A stretch of DNA of 64,000 bases from Erythrobacter litoralis (GCF_001719165.1 NZ_CP017057.1:62001-126000), one strand, 5' to 3'; positions 8,845 to 20,823 are shown, numbered from the stretch's first letter. Notes: generated by a model not told the origin, from the sequence alone. Translations and numbers: made by a program.

Positions 8845-9250
8845 TTAACTGACTATTGGATCAGGGGCTCGCCTATCAACCAGGCATGGGCTGGTTGTGC
8901 TTGGAATATTCAACTCGGCTGACAGCCAAGTCCATCGCGGAATATCGTCTCCAATCACCGCCACCATTTTTCCATCTTTCAATTCACGCTTGATAAACAG
9001 CGACGAAGCCGAACGCTGGAATAATGTTCTTCAGCGTGGCCCGCAAGAACGCTTGGTTGACGCAGCTGTGGAACAGGCAGGCGTCCGCAACTTCGCGCAC
9101 GGAAAAGTCTTTTGGTTGAGATGTTCGACCTGTCTCAGCGCGACAGCGAACGTCGTGGCGAGGTTCCGCCATTCGGTGTTGCGAATAAATCCATCGTCTC
9201 GAATTATATTAAGTGTGCAGTAGTCAGCTCCTAATTGTGCTGAGAGCTGA
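8845..9250 (-). pseudogene. Frameshifted remnant of an unrecognised protein gene
   Basis: On the minus strand three overlapping frames join into one protein-like stretch. First comes LGADYCTLNIIRDDGFIR to VEHLNQ, then KDFSVREVADACLFHSCVNQ to LKNIIPAFGFV, then SLFIKRELKDGKMVAVIGDD to RAPDPIVS and a TAA stop at 8845. The first switch falls at an A-run near 9105, the second near 9010. I do not recognise the family. The upstream part appears replaced by an IS630-like tail beginning at 9251. The gene is dead as sequenced unless the shifts are sequencing errors. Confidence 0.4.
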
Positions 9251-9358
9251 AAAGCGACGCTGCGCAAAGCCGGCAAGCTCACCGCCCGGCTCGTCCACAT
9301 CTTCCAGTCAGACGATTTCGCCAACTATCTCAAATCACGCGGATACAAGCCCGAATGA
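9251..9358 (+). pseudogene. Possible IS630-type transposase C-terminal tail
   Basis: A 35-codon open stretch ending in TGA reads KATLRKAGKLTARLVHIF then DDFANYLKSRGYKPE. The pattern LRKA...T...(ECANY)...GY at the very end of a frame resembles the tail of IS630-family transposases. Nothing upstream continues it. It borders the frameshifted remnant at 8845-9250. The assignment is weak because the piece is short. Confidence 0.3.
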
Positions 9359-9379
9359 GCGGAAGACGCTCTAACGCAA

Positions 9380-9586
9380 TCAGCCAATTGAGCCAAACCC
9401 GATTGGCATCTTATTCAATTTGTATAACGTGGCCATCACGGGCATGGCGCCAATCAGTTTGAACACCAACCAACCGCGTTCGTCGTGCTGGATCGCGGCT
9501 CGAATGAGTATTAAAAGTTCGTTAAGGCTTCGGGCCTGCAATGCAGAGTCCGCGCCGCTGATATCAGCGGCCTTCAGTCTGGACGT
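9380..9586 (-). pseudogene. Short protein-like remnant, unknown
   Basis: An open stretch of about 68 codons on the minus strand, without a credible start. It reads ADISGADSALQARSLNELLI then HDERGWLVFKLIGAMPVMA and ends in IG-stop. The composition looks coding rather than random, with a hydrophobic C-terminal part. No family is recognised. The rest of the gap up to the start at 9793 (9587-9792) shows no gene. Confidence 0.25.
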
Positions 9587-9792
9587 TCACGTCCGATGTT
9601 GATTAAGAACGCGCTGCGGCCCATGCGAGATTGGGATCAATGAGGGATCCAATGCGATTCAAATAGCTTTGGCTCAAATCGAATCACGTGATCGACCAAA
9701 CCGGTGGCAAGCGACCCGATCTAGTCGGGTGGCTTGTGACGAGGTTTGGATTTGTCTCTGAATAAGTTAGATATTCGAATAGGTGTACGCAG

Positions 9793-12700
9793 GTGTCGTC
9801 TGATTATTTAAAGCCAAAAATTTCTGTGATCGTACCGATTTTCAACAGTGAAGCATATCTAGCTGATTGCCTGGACTCGGTTCTCGCGCAAACTTTCGAA
9901 ATGTTCGAGGTAATTTGTATTGACGATTGCACACCGGACGGCAGCGCCGCAATCGTAGAGCAATATGTGCGCAAGGATCCGCGCGTTCGCTCGATTAAGC
10001 ATGAGACAAACCTAGGCCTTGGAGGCGCCCGAAATTCAGGCATCAGGGCGGCTCAGGCTGACTTCATAGCTAGCGTCGATAGTGACGATAGCATGAAGCC
10101 GACGATGCTTGAGGTACTTTGGGAAGCCTCCGAAAACGGCTTCTATGACATCGTCGTATGTGGTTTTGATCGTGTAGACGAAGCCGGAACGGTGCTTTCA
10201 ACACAGCACTCGGGTGATAAAACGATCGTGAACGACGGCGACATCGATATTTTTAATGCGATGAATCCGGCGTTCTGGAATAAACTTTGGCGGAAGTCGC
10301 TCTTCACCGAACATGATATTTGGTTTCCCGAACACCTTTACTACCAGGACACCGCGACAACGCCCAGGATTCTGACGAAAGCTCGTCATCTCAGATTTAT
10401 TCAAGACAGTCTATACAATTATCTTGTCAGGCCAGATTCAATTTCGACGACTGCATCACCCAAGCACCTTATTGATTACTTCAAGGTTTTCGACCTCATT
10501 CTATCCTTTCTTGAAGATGAGGGTATTGATGACAAGTTCTTTGATAGCTTTCTGGATTACATTGATCGTGGTATCGCGCATCACGCCCACATGGGGGCAA
10601 TGCAAGGGCTTAGTGACGAAGACCAGACGCAATATCTGCGTCATCTCTTGGCGTTCAAGACAGGTTATATTGAGCATCGAGCGTTAGTTCGGCAGAAAAG
10701 TAAGAGTGAACTCCTGCCCCTGCTTGAAAAAGCCCGCACCAAGTCAGACCTTTTGCCCCCAGACGGCCGCCCGATTTTACCTCTTTCGGTAATCGTGAAA
10801 ACCTTTCTTCGCCCTCAGATTCTTGAGCGGTTCCTTCTGTCTGTTGGGCATTATGAACAAAGGCGAGGCGTTCGGTTCTCAGAAATTTTGGTTGGAGACG
10901 ATTCACCAGCAGTTGAAGTAGCCGCAAACGAACGGGCCATAAAGAAAGCGCGTGACTTTTACCCGCATCTCAATATTCATCATCACGTGTACGAGGAGAA
11001 CATTGGGCTTTCTGATGGAAGAAATAGGTTGGTAAAAGAGGCTCGTGAAGATTTCATCCTTCTTTGCGACGACGACTTTATACTTGACGAAGACGCAGAC
11101 ATTCCCGCGGCGCTCGGCGTGGCAAAGGAGGGGAAATACCAGCTGGTTGGTGGCTGGCTTAAGAATAATTACAATCAAAAAGACGGCTCGTTCTCTTATT
11201 GGGGCGCATATGGCAAAATATCTGAGACAGATGAAGAAGTCATCATAAACATAAATGAGCAGGCCATCGGTGCAGATGATCTTTTTGAATCAGAATATTT
11301 GTTGAATTTCTTCTTGGCTGACCGTGCTTGTCTTATCGCGAACCCATGGGATAATTCATTGAAGGTTGAAGAGCACCAGGAGTTTTTTTATCGACTCAAG
11401 GGAGGGGGGTTTAAGGCTGCGTTATTTGGGCCACTATTCGTAAAGCACACCGCAGACCGGAGTGCCAACCCGGCACGATACAACGACTATCGGTTCGCGA
11501 AGACTAACTGGGAGCGGTACCTTTTTGAGGCCCCGATGCGGATGGGGAAAAAGCGCCGCACCATTAACCGTTGCCGCCATGACACTTTTGAGCGTTGGAC
11601 TGTAGATGCCGTAGAGCGCAGTACGATCCAAAACACAGTCCAGCTGAAAGAAGGGATTTTGGCGCAGGCGGTGCCGGTCACTTGCATCTCACCTTCTTTC
11701 CAGCAGCATTTTGGTGGCTATTACGATATCCTTTTAACGAGCAATGATGGGCGTTATGCTCTTTGTCAAAGTGCGTCAGCTACGGACCGCCTCCCGCGGG
11801 CAAGCGATGTGGCTGATATCGTCCTAATCGATAAGCACAATGACAACGCCACGCGCATTCTCGGCCAAACATCTGCTTGGTGTCACCAACAAGGCGCCCA
11901 TGCCCAATTTATCCCAGGTGTGGAACGTCAGATTATCTACAACGTCTACGACGAAGAGATCGCGGCCTTCGCTTCTATTGAAGTAAACGTCGACACAGGG
12001 GAGCAACGGCCCCACCCGCTTCCCATTTCGGCTCTTTCGCCAGATGGTGTCACTGCAGCGTCCTTAAACTTTTCTCGGCTATTCGATTATCGGCCTGGGT
12101 ACGGCTACTGCCATATTCCTGACCCCTTCGCCGACGAAAATGCGCCTGCTATGGATGGCCTTTGGTTGTTCGACCTGACGACCGGGTCTAAAATGTTAAT
12201 TTTATCTTACGAAAAGATTCGCGATTTCTTAACTCAAGAAGGCTTTGATGAAGTGAGTGCATCAAAATTGGTGTTGAATCATGTCGCATTTAATACCGAC
12301 GGGTCAAAGGTATTGGCACTGCTCCGAATCTTTTCCGATGACGCTCCCTTCCCAACCTTCACATTAGTCTGCGACCGGAATGGTTCAAACCTCCGCCGTG
12401 TGTTTGGCTTCTGCTCCCATTATCATTGGAAGGACGCCCAAACGCTAGTGATGTCCGGTGGTGAGGGTATGACCCGAAAAACCGTAGGGCAAATCAACGT
12501 TTTTGAAATCAATGTTGAAACTGGCGAATGTGTTCAAATTGGGCCGGGCGCTCTTTGCGATGATGGCCATTGTAGCTATTCGCCGGACAGGCAGTACCTC
12601 TTGTATGACAGCTATTGCAATAATGCCTTTCCTTATCGGCGACTAATGATCTACAGACTTTCTGACGGGAGGGCGGTCGATCTAGGTTATTTCTATAGCC

Positions 12701-13290
12701 CGGGTAAGTGGTTTAACAATAATCCGGACTTACGCACTGATCTTCACCCGCGCTGGTCTCCAGACGGCGAAACGATTAGCTTTGATTCGATACACGAGGG
12801 CTTCCGGGGCGTATACTCTATAAAGGTAAGTGATGCGATCGCCGCACTAGAATCTCCGCTGAGCCGTTTTAGCAAGCAAGATCTCATGATGTGGTACTCT
12901 GCAAAGTATGGCTCAGAAAGTTCTCTGAAACCGAAGGCGACCCATCGCGAAGTCGAGCAGAATGCAAGCCATCGTGCTGATGATCAAACTTGGAGAAACT
13001 TCGATCGCATTTGGCTTCTCTCGATGGTTTTAGCGCACAGGGCTCACCAGTCACCAATCGCGCTTAAAAGGATCCCTGCTGTCAATTCTGACACACCTCT
13101 GGTCAACTTAGCCCGTATTGCAAAGAAGCATCGAATTGAATTAGTTGCTCCAGAATCCTTTGACGAATTGCGGTATATCGATGAAAACCCCGATGTAAGC
13201 CGGGCAGTTGAGGCCGGTCGCTTCCGCTCCGGATACGAACACTACGTACTTAATGGGCACTTAGAAGGGAGGAAGAGGGCGACAGTTTAG
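9793..13290 (+). CDS. Giant glycosyltransferase fusion: GT2 + second GT-A domain + beta-propeller + C-terminal module
   Basis: 1165 aa from a GTG at 9793; no good ribosome site is seen and no alternative ATG lies nearby. Residues 8-300 are a GT2 domain (SVIVPIFNSE, CIDDCTPDGS, SVDSDDS at 94-100). Residues about 330-600 form a second GT-A-like domain (VIVKTFLRPQ, GLSDGRNRLV, LLCDDDF). Residues about 640-1015 read like a TolB/oligogalacturonate-lyase-type beta-propeller: repeated blades such as FNTDGSKVLALL, CSYSPDRQYLLYDS and HPRWSPDGETISFDS. The last ~95 residues match the C-terminal module of the 1824-3017 transferase. The propeller may bind glycan. Composition is AT-rich compared with the core genome. 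Confidence 0.82.
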   Translation: MSSDYLKPKISVIVPIFNSEAYLADCLDSVLAQTFEMFEVICIDDCTPDGSAAIVEQYVRKDPRVRSIKHETNLGLGGARNSGIRAAQADFIASVDSDDSMKPTMLEVLWEASENGFYDIVVCGFDRVDEAGTVLSTQHSGDKTIVNDGDIDIFNAMNPAFWNKLWRKSLFTEHDIWFPEHLYYQDTATTPRILTKARHLRFIQDSLYNYLVRPDSISTTASPKHLIDYFKVFDLILSFLEDEGIDDKFFDSFLDYIDRGIAHHAHMGAMQGLSDEDQTQYLRHLLAFKTGYIEHRALVRQKSKSELLPLLEKARTKSDLLPPDGRPILPLSVIVKTFLRPQILERFLLSVGHYEQRRGVRFSEILVGDDSPAVEVAANERAIKKARDFYPHLNIHHHVYEENIGLSDGRNRLVKEAREDFILLCDDDFILDEDADIPAALGVAKEGKYQLVGGWLKNNYNQKDGSFSYWGAYGKISETDEEVIININEQAIGADDLFESEYLLNFFLADRACLIANPWDNSLKVEEHQEFFYRLKGGGFKAALFGPLFVKHTADRSANPARYNDYRFAKTNWERYLFEAPMRMGKKRRTINRCRHDTFERWTVDAVERSTIQNTVQLKEGILAQAVPVTCISPSFQQHFGGYYDILLTSNDGRYALCQSASATDRLPRASDVADIVLIDKHNDNATRILGQTSAWCHQQGAHAQFIPGVERQIIYNVYDEEIAAFASIEVNVDTGEQRPHPLPISALSPDGVTAASLNFSRLFDYRPGYGYCHIPDPFADENAPAMDGLWLFDLTTGSKMLILSYEKIRDFLTQEGFDEVSASKLVLNHVAFNTDGSKVLALLRIFSDDAPFPTFTLVCDRNGSNLRRVFGFCSHYHWKDAQTLVMSGGEGMTRKTVGQINVFEINVETGECVQIGPGALCDDGHCSYSPDRQYLLYDSYCNNAFPYRRLMIYRLSDGRAVDLGYFYSPGKWFNNNPDLRTDLHPRWSPDGETISFDSIHEGFRGVYSIKVSDAIAALESPLSRFSKQDLMMWYSAKYGSESSLKPKATHREVEQNASHRADDQTWRNFDRIWLLSMVLAHRAHQSPIALKRIPAVNSDTPLVNLARIAKKHRIELVAPESFDELRYIDENPDVSRAVEAGRFRSGYEHYVLNGHLEGRKRATV

Positions 13291-13456
13291 ACCAACTGAT
13301 AGCGCTTCGCGCTTATATTAGCGGGGGTTTCCGAACCGGTGTGCCTTTTAAGTGGCTGGCTGCCACGTGATTGAGCACCGAACACACCGCGCCGAAATAC
13401 CCTCGCGTTTGAGGCAATTATCTGATCCATTCGTCCGTCGATGAGCGGAGGCGACG

Positions 13457-13704
13457 ATGGCGGAACAGCTTGGTTTCTTGGTTCTGTCGGATCATTATGC
13501 GGCGCTGAGCGCTGCGGGCGATCCGCTGGAGCGGTTGGTGGCGGCGATGGATTGTCAGGTGTTCGGTTGGCCGCCGATGGCAGCGCTGTGGCGGAGAGTT
13601 CGCGACAGGGGCGGGCGGCCACCGTTCGATCCGATGACGATATTCACGGTGCTGGTGCTGCAGGCGCCGTATTCCTTTTCTCATGAGTTTCCGACTAAAT
13701 TACC
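13457..13704 (+). pseudogene. IS5-type transposase, N-terminal fragment split by IS66
   Basis: It starts with MAEQLGFLVLSDHYAALSA and continues through GDPLERLVAAMD and GGRPPFDPMTIFTVLVLQA, the N-terminal pattern of IS5/IS1182-like transposases (…GRPPYDPVLMFKVLVLQALY). The frame is cut after YSFSHE by the IS66 element that begins at 13705. The continuation lies at 18659. The 166 bases between the previous gene and this fragment (13291-13456) show no gene. Confidence 0.65.
13697..13704. repeat. Left copy of 8-bp target-site duplication of IS66 (AAATTACC)
   Basis: AAATTACC here is repeated exactly at 18659-18666. Eight bases is the standard duplication length for the IS66 family. The left copy abuts the terminal GTAAGCG of the element and the right copy abuts its inverted CGCTTAC. 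Confidence 0.9.
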
Positions 13705-13717
13705 GTAAGCGGTGTTC

Positions 13718-15196
13718 TCAGCCCACGTTAGCGTGTGGCAGGAGCTCGTCGATGCGCGATGCCGGGTGACCATTGGCGAGGCTGGTGAGCGTCGCGGTTA
13801 GCCAGGTGTGCGGGTTGATGCCGGTGAGTTTGCAGTTTTCGATGAGCGTGGCGATCACCGCCCAGTTGTCGCCGCCCTCGTCGGAGCCTGCGAACAGGGC
13901 GTTCTTGCGGTTGAGAGCGAGGGGACGGATGGCGCGTTCGACGGCGTTGTTGTCGAGATCGATGCGGCCATCGTCAAGGAAGCGGATGAGACCGTCCCAG
14001 CGCGGAAGCGTGTAGCGGATCGCCTCGCCCAGACGGCTCTTGGCGCTGACCTGTCGGCCGCGTGCTTCGAGAAACTTGTGCAGGTCGTCGACGATCGGAC
14101 GGCTGCGCTGGTCGCGAGCGTCACGACGCTCGGCAGCAGACAGGCCGCGGATCTCGTCCTCGATGGCGTAGAGCGAGGCAATGCGGCGCAGCACGTCGGC
14201 GGCCACCGGCGAGCTCTCGGCCAGCTCGTAGAACTTGCGGCGCACATGCGCCCAGCAGAACGCGAGGCGGATCTGCTGATGACGCCGGGCAAGCGCGGCA
14301 TAGGCGCCGTAGCCGTCGACCTGCAGGATGCCCGCAAAGCCCTGGAGATGCGCTTCGGGTCGCTCGGTCTTGCGATCGGCGGCATAGACATAGGCCACCA
14401 TCGGCGGATCACTACCGCCCCAAGGTCGGTCGTCGCAGGCATAGGCCCAGATCTGGCCGGTCTTCGTTCGCTTGCGCCCGGGATCGAGCACAGGCGCGGT
14501 GGTCTCGTCGGCGAACAATCGCTCGGATCGTCGCAATCGCTCGAGGATGTGATCGCGCAAGGGGCGCAGATACCAAGCCGCACGTCCGACCCAGTCTGCA
14601 AGGGTGGAGCGGTCTAACTGGATGCCTTGCCGGGCATAGATCTGCGCCTGCCGGTAGAGCGGCAGGTGATCGGCATACTTGGATACCAGCACCTGTGCGA
14701 TCAGCGCCTCTGTGGGGATGCCGCCTTCGACGATCCGGGACGGGGCTGGAGCCTGCACGACCGCGCTCTCGCATGAGCGGCAGCCATAGCGCGGACGGCG
14801 AGTGACCAGCACGCGGAAGGTGGTGGGAACGACATCGAGGCGTTCGGCTACATCCTCGCCGATCTGGTGGAGAGCACCGCCGCAGCAGGGGCATGCCCGA
14901 AGACCATCAACTTCCTCGACATCGACGATCTGCTCGATCCGTTCGAGATGCGCTGGCAGCGCACCGCGGTTGGTCTTGCGTGGGCGTTCGCCCCTGGCCT
15001 TGGGCACCGCGGCATCACGTGCAGCCTGCGCGCTGCCGAGCGCGGTCTCGATATCCTCCAGCGCCAGCTCGAACTGATCGGGATCGAGCTGCTCGGACTT
15101 GCGGCCAAAACGGTGCCGTTGGAACGCTTCGATGATCGCCTGCAGGCGATCAATCCGGGCATCGGCCTTGTTCTTGGCATCGCTGTAGCGCGACAT
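13718..15196 (-). CDS. tnpC: IS66 transposase TnpC, N-terminus probably lost to IS21 insertion
   Basis: 492 aa. It has the IS66 helix (IEAFQRHRFGRKSEQLDPDQ) near residue 25, a zinc-ribbon-like CPCCGG, and the DDE catalytic domain with LFADETTAPVLDPG and QVDGYGAYAAL. CWAHVRRKFYELAESSP and the usual C-terminal AIRPLALNRKNALF follow. A stop codon lies directly before the ATG at 15196, and IS21 terminal repeats begin within about 10 bases. Family members normally have 20-40 more N-terminal residues, so the true start was probably removed. It is likely inactive, or at least separated from tnpAB expression. Confidence 0.85.
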   Translation of the reverse strand: MSRYSDAKNKADARIDRLQAIIEAFQRHRFGRKSEQLDPDQFELALEDIETALGSAQAARDAAVPKARGERPRKTNRGALPAHLERIEQIVDVEEVDGLRACPCCGGALHQIGEDVAERLDVVPTTFRVLVTRRPRYGCRSCESAVVQAPAPSRIVEGGIPTEALIAQVLVSKYADHLPLYRQAQIYARQGIQLDRSTLADWVGRAAWYLRPLRDHILERLRRSERLFADETTAPVLDPGRKRTKTGQIWAYACDDRPWGGSDPPMVAYVYAADRKTERPEAHLQGFAGILQVDGYGAYAALARRHQQIRLAFCWAHVRRKFYELAESSPVAADVLRRIASLYAIEDEIRGLSAAERRDARDQRSRPIVDDLHKFLEARGRQVSAKSRLGEAIRYTLPRWDGLIRFLDDGRIDLDNNAVERAIRPLALNRKNALFAGSDEGGDNWAVIATLIENCKLTGINPHTWLTATLTSLANGHPASRIDELLPHANVG

Positions 15197-15285
15197 TCAA
15201 GGTGAGAGTTGCGCGACGATCAGGATGAGAAGTTGATTGTCGCGGCGCGACAGTTTGTGCGCATTCTGATTGTCGCTGGCAAGGG

Positions 15286-17723
<2,438 letters not shown>

Positions 17724-18122
17724 CTACGCCCTGCGCCGGTTCCCCCACACCGGATTCTCATCTTGATTGTCGCGCTTTCTCATCCTGATTGTCGCGCGAC
17801 AGCCATGGACGCGGCGCCAGTCCAGACCCTCGAGCAAAGCACCCAGTTGGGCAGGGGTCAGCCGCATCACGCCCTCTTGGATCCGGGGCCACTTGAACGC
17901 GCCTTGCTCCAGCTTCTTGGCCATTAGGCACAGGCCTGTTCCATCCCACCAGATGAGCTTGATCCTATCAGCGCGCTTGGCGCGGAACACATAGATCACG
18001 CCGGAATAGGGCTTGCCGCCATACTCGGCCGCCACCAACGCCGCGAGCGAGTCCGCTCCTTTGCGAAAATCCACCGGACGGGTTGCCACCATCACCTTTG
18101 CGCCGGGTGCAGGGCCAATCAT
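17724..18122 (-). CDS. tnpB: IS66 accessory protein TnpB with an altered C-terminus
   Basis: 132 aa. The conserved IS66 Orf2 core is complete: VMVATRPVDFRKGADSLAAL, then YSGVIYVFRAKRADRIKL, WWDGTGLCLMAKKLEQG and LEGLDWRRVHG. After WRRVHG the frame enters the IS21 terminal repeats, so its last ~20 residues (ATIRMRKRDNQDENPVWG...) are IS21-derived. It starts two bases after tnpA ends. TnpB is needed for IS66 transposition by an unclear mechanism. The natural last few residues are lost. Confidence 0.88.
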   Translation of the reverse strand: MIGPAPGAKVMVATRPVDFRKGADSLAALVAAEYGGKPYSGVIYVFRAKRADRIKLIWWDGTGLCLMAKKLEQGAFKWPRIQEGVMRLTPAQLGALLEGLDWRRVHGCRATIRMRKRDNQDENPVWGNRRRA

Positions 18123-18124
18123 CG

Positions 18125-18574
18125 TTATGCTCGAAGGGCGGTGATTACTGCGGTGATCGTATCAGCATCAGCACTGCTGCCGATCCTGACCAGCGCGCCG
18201 CCGATCTCCAGCTCGATCGCCGCGGGCTCGGCCCGCCGACGGCGACGTGATCTGACAGGGTCAGGCGCAGGCTCCGGCGTATCGTCGGGCGCGATCACCG
18301 CCGGCACGAATGCGGGAGCCTGCCGGGATGCCACAGGCAGTGCGATGCCGCGCTCCTCCATCTGCTTGCGCATCAGGCGGCGCCAGGTAAAGAGCTGAGA
18401 TACCGAGACGCTGTGACGGCGCGCCACTGCGCTCACGCTCTCTCTGCCCGAGTAGCTCTCCGCAACGATCGAGGCCTTGACCTCCGGCGGCCAGTCCCGG
18501 CGCTTGCCAACGCCGGTGAAGACCTCGAAACGCTGAACACCGCTAGTGCCAGCATCATCACATGACATCGTCAT
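18125..18574 (-). CDS. tnpA: IS66 accessory protein TnpA (helix-turn-helix)
   Basis: 149 aa from the ATG at 18574; an in-frame start at 18595 is possible. Residues about 20-65 form the IS66 Orf1 helix-turn-helix (PPEVKASIVAESYSGRESV, VARRHSVSVSQLFTWRRLMR). The C-terminal half is low-complexity and basic (RSRRRRR), ending in a short beta-rich tail. This is the usual first gene of an IS66 operon, followed directly by tnpB. It probably binds the element's ends. Confidence 0.87.
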   Translation of the reverse strand: MTMSCDDAGTSGVQRFEVFTGVGKRRDWPPEVKASIVAESYSGRESVSAVARRHSVSVSQLFTWRRLMRKQMEERGIALPVASRQAPAFVPAVIAPDDTPEPAPDPVRSRRRRRAEPAAIELEIGGALVRIGSSADADTITAVITALRA

Positions 18575-18658
18575 AGCACCAACGCCCCTCAACAATCAGG
18601 GAGCGGAAACTCGGCGCTTCCTATCAACCGCGCAAGGTGGGAACGGGACATCGCTTAC

Positions 18659-18666
18659 AAATTACC
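18659..18666. repeat. Right copy of 8-bp target-site duplication of IS66 (AAATTACC)
   Basis: Exact copy of 13697-13704, directly outside the right terminal inverted repeat. After removing one copy and the element, the IS5-type frame reads from SFSHE into LTNYRLAFQ. Confidence 0.9.
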
Positions 18667-18769
18667 GACTCGCATTCCAGCTGTTCGTAGGCTTGGGGAT
18701 CGATGGCAAGGTGGTCGATTCCACCGCAGTAAGGCTGCTACGCCAGTGCTTTCAGAGCATTATTTGACC
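18659..18769 (+). pseudogene. IS5-type transposase, continuation fragment after IS66
   Basis: It reads TNYRLAFQLFVGLGIDGKVV then DSTAVRLLRQCFQSII and a TGA stop. The pattern is the IS5 segment normally written ..DRLSFQRFLGLGLDGKVPDATTVWLFR... It continues the N-terminal fragment at 13457-13704. The catalytic domain is missing, so the IS5-type element was already truncated or later deleted. The next 166 bases to 18933 show no gene. Confidence 0.6.
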
Positions 18770-18933
18770 GAGCCAAGAGGGAGGCGAGCGCGCCTTCTTA
18801 TTCGGATTGCGAGTGAGCTGGCCCGCAAGACTACCGCTTCCTTTAGCGTGTCCCGCTGCACCGTCCCTCATCAGGGCTCTGTGGCCGCGCGCGTGCTCTC
18901 AAGAACAGCGGTTCTTTGAGACACGCCAAAAAC

Positions 18934-20823
18934 TCATACGACGTAATTTTCCTGCGAACGATCAAGCCTGGGGTGATGCCATGGATCGACGACGCGTTTT
19001 GCATCCCAGCGGTCCTGGAATGCGGCCAATTCGCGCATGTAACGCTCGAAGTGCTCCGGCGCGAAATCCATTCCGCGCGATTTGCTCTCATGATGGATAA
19101 GCGTAGCTCGCGGCGTGAAGATGTTATTGAGACCGGCAGCCCTTAGCTTGAGGCACAAGTCTACATCATTGTACGCCACTGCGAGTTTCTGCTCGTCTAG
19201 TCCGCCCACGCCGTAGAAGTGCTGCCGCGCAACAAGCAGGCATGCTGCCGTAACTGCGCTTGCGCCTCGCGTTATATGTGCTTGAGCAAAATAGCCCGGC
19301 TCACCTTCTGCAAGGCCTCGATGCGCATGGCCCGCAGCATTCCCAATCCCTACCGCTACCCCGGCATGTTGAATCGAGCGATCAGGATACAGAAGTCGCG
19401 CTCCAACCGCTCCAATGCCAGGCTGGACCGCCTCTCGCACCATTGCGCTAAGCCAATCTGTCTCGATCACCTCTATGTCATTGTTTAGAAGGCAGACATA
19501 TTCGCCGCTGGTCTCACCTACAGCGAAATTGTTTATTGCTGAGTAATTGAAAGCGTGTGGCCAACGGACAACTTTGACGCGCGGATCGGCAGAGACCTCA
19601 TCCATATAAGAAAGTGCTTCGGGATCCACACTGTCATTGTCGGCTATGATAAGATCGAAATTGGGATAGTCGGTGTCACAGAGTACGCCATCGACGCAGG
19701 TGCGCAGCAACTCGACACGATCGCGAGTAGCGACGACTATGCTGACGCTGGGCGCAGGGTCGGGCAGTGGATAATGAACTTCTACCGTTCCAAACGGGCC
19801 CGAAGAAACCGTCGCTTTCTCGCCCAGCACTTGCCGGACAGCTTCAACTCGCTGTTCGCCGTTTTCGCACCAAGCCATCGCTTCAGTTTTGGCGACTATA
19901 CGGGTTACATGCCGAATAGCAGGGGACGGATCTCGCGTCGCCAATCGAAGAACGAGCTCGTAGAGAGTTGCTAATGCGGTGGGCTCGTGCTCCCCGAAGA
20001 CCTCAAGTGCGGCTTCGGCACCAAGGGCGCAACCCGCGCTGACATAATCCTGTGAGAGGATCATGCGGGAATCCCACTCCGGTTTGAGCCACAGCTGTTT
20101 CTTGCTCAACTGTCCAGTTGGCGATTCCTCATCACCATAGAGCAGGACGAGGTCGTTGGGGCCCGGCTCACTCAGGAGATGCGCAACATAGGATGCAAGA
20201 GCGTGACGCGGTAAAGGCATGGCGGCGTCAACAGGAATTACCCACTGCGCCCTGAGCGCCATCGCCGCCTCTAAAGCACCACGAAGGCCCTCCATTCGGT
20301 CCGAAAACACCCCGGAAACCATGGTAACCTGATCCCAGTCTGGGCCGTCAGGCTCCGCGCTACCCTCCTCCCGCGTAACAAGGACAGCTACTGGAGCATG
20401 GCTTTGTCGCACTAAGGAGCAGATTACCTTTTGGATGCGCCTTAGATCATCATCATGAGCACAATGCAGATGTAAACCGAACCTAGGTAATTCGCGGGAC
20501 TTCTGCGCCTCCTTGATCACCCGCAAGTCCGCTTTGCCCGCCAGCTGAACCCAGCGCTCGTGCGCAAACGGCAAGGCAGCAATTGCAGTTTCGAGTTTCA
20601 AGCGGGCGCGCAGTTTCTTCCCAATCAGCCTCCACCAGCCAATCGCGACCAAGCGGTCGGGACGGCAAAGCAGCAGAAGGAGGAGATCACGGACGCGGTG
20701 CTCGGATATGCGGCGCACTTTGGGAGCGTTGTGCCTGATGGTTGAAATCTGCTGCAATGGGTAGGCCTGACACCGCTTCTCGTCTAGGGGAGCACCCCTT
20801 AGGCAAATTTGGCAAGAATTCAC
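18934..20823 (-). CDS. Large family 2 glycosyltransferase (O-antigen/rhamnosyltransferase type)
   Basis: Up to 629 aa. The first ATG (20823) lies only two bases from the divergent export-lipoprotein start, so a later start (for example the GTG at KVRRISEHR) is plausible. Residues about 115-320 look like a first, weaker GT-like half (HLHCAHDDDLRRIQKVI, LLYGDEESPTG). Residues about 350-600 are a clear GT2 domain: SIVVATRDRVELLRTCVDG, IIADNDSVD, VCLLNNDIEVIETDWL, ARLLYPDRSIQHAG and AYNDVDLCLKL. It should add sugars to the capsule chain in the cytoplasm. It is transcribed away from the export gene. Confidence 0.85.
   Translation of the reverse strand: MNSCQICLRGAPLDEKRCQAYPLQQISTIRHNAPKVRRISEHRVRDLLLLLLCRPDRLVAIGWWRLIGKKLRARLKLETAIAALPFAHERWVQLAGKADLRVIKEAQKSRELPRFGLHLHCAHDDDLRRIQKVICSLVRQSHAPVAVLVTREEGSAEPDGPDWDQVTMVSGVFSDRMEGLRGALEAAMALRAQWVIPVDAAMPLPRHALASYVAHLLSEPGPNDLVLLYGDEESPTGQLSKKQLWLKPEWDSRMILSQDYVSAGCALGAEAALEVFGEHEPTALATLYELVLRLATRDPSPAIRHVTRIVAKTEAMAWCENGEQRVEAVRQVLGEKATVSSGPFGTVEVHYPLPDPAPSVSIVVATRDRVELLRTCVDGVLCDTDYPNFDLIIADNDSVDPEALSYMDEVSADPRVKVVRWPHAFNYSAINNFAVGETSGEYVCLLNNDIEVIETDWLSAMVREAVQPGIGAVGARLLYPDRSIQHAGVAVGIGNAAGHAHRGLAEGEPGYFAQAHITRGASAVTAACLLVARQHFYGVGGLDEQKLAVAYNDVDLCLKLRAAGLNNIFTPRATLIHHESKSRGMDFAPEHFERYMRELAAFQDRWDAKRVVDPWHHPRLDRSQENYVV

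Noticed and set aside
17761..17801. Short direct repeats (CTCATC-TGATTGTCGCGC) as a CRISPR array
   Set aside because: Only two full units without spacers; they are the terminal repeats of IS21, also present at the left end.
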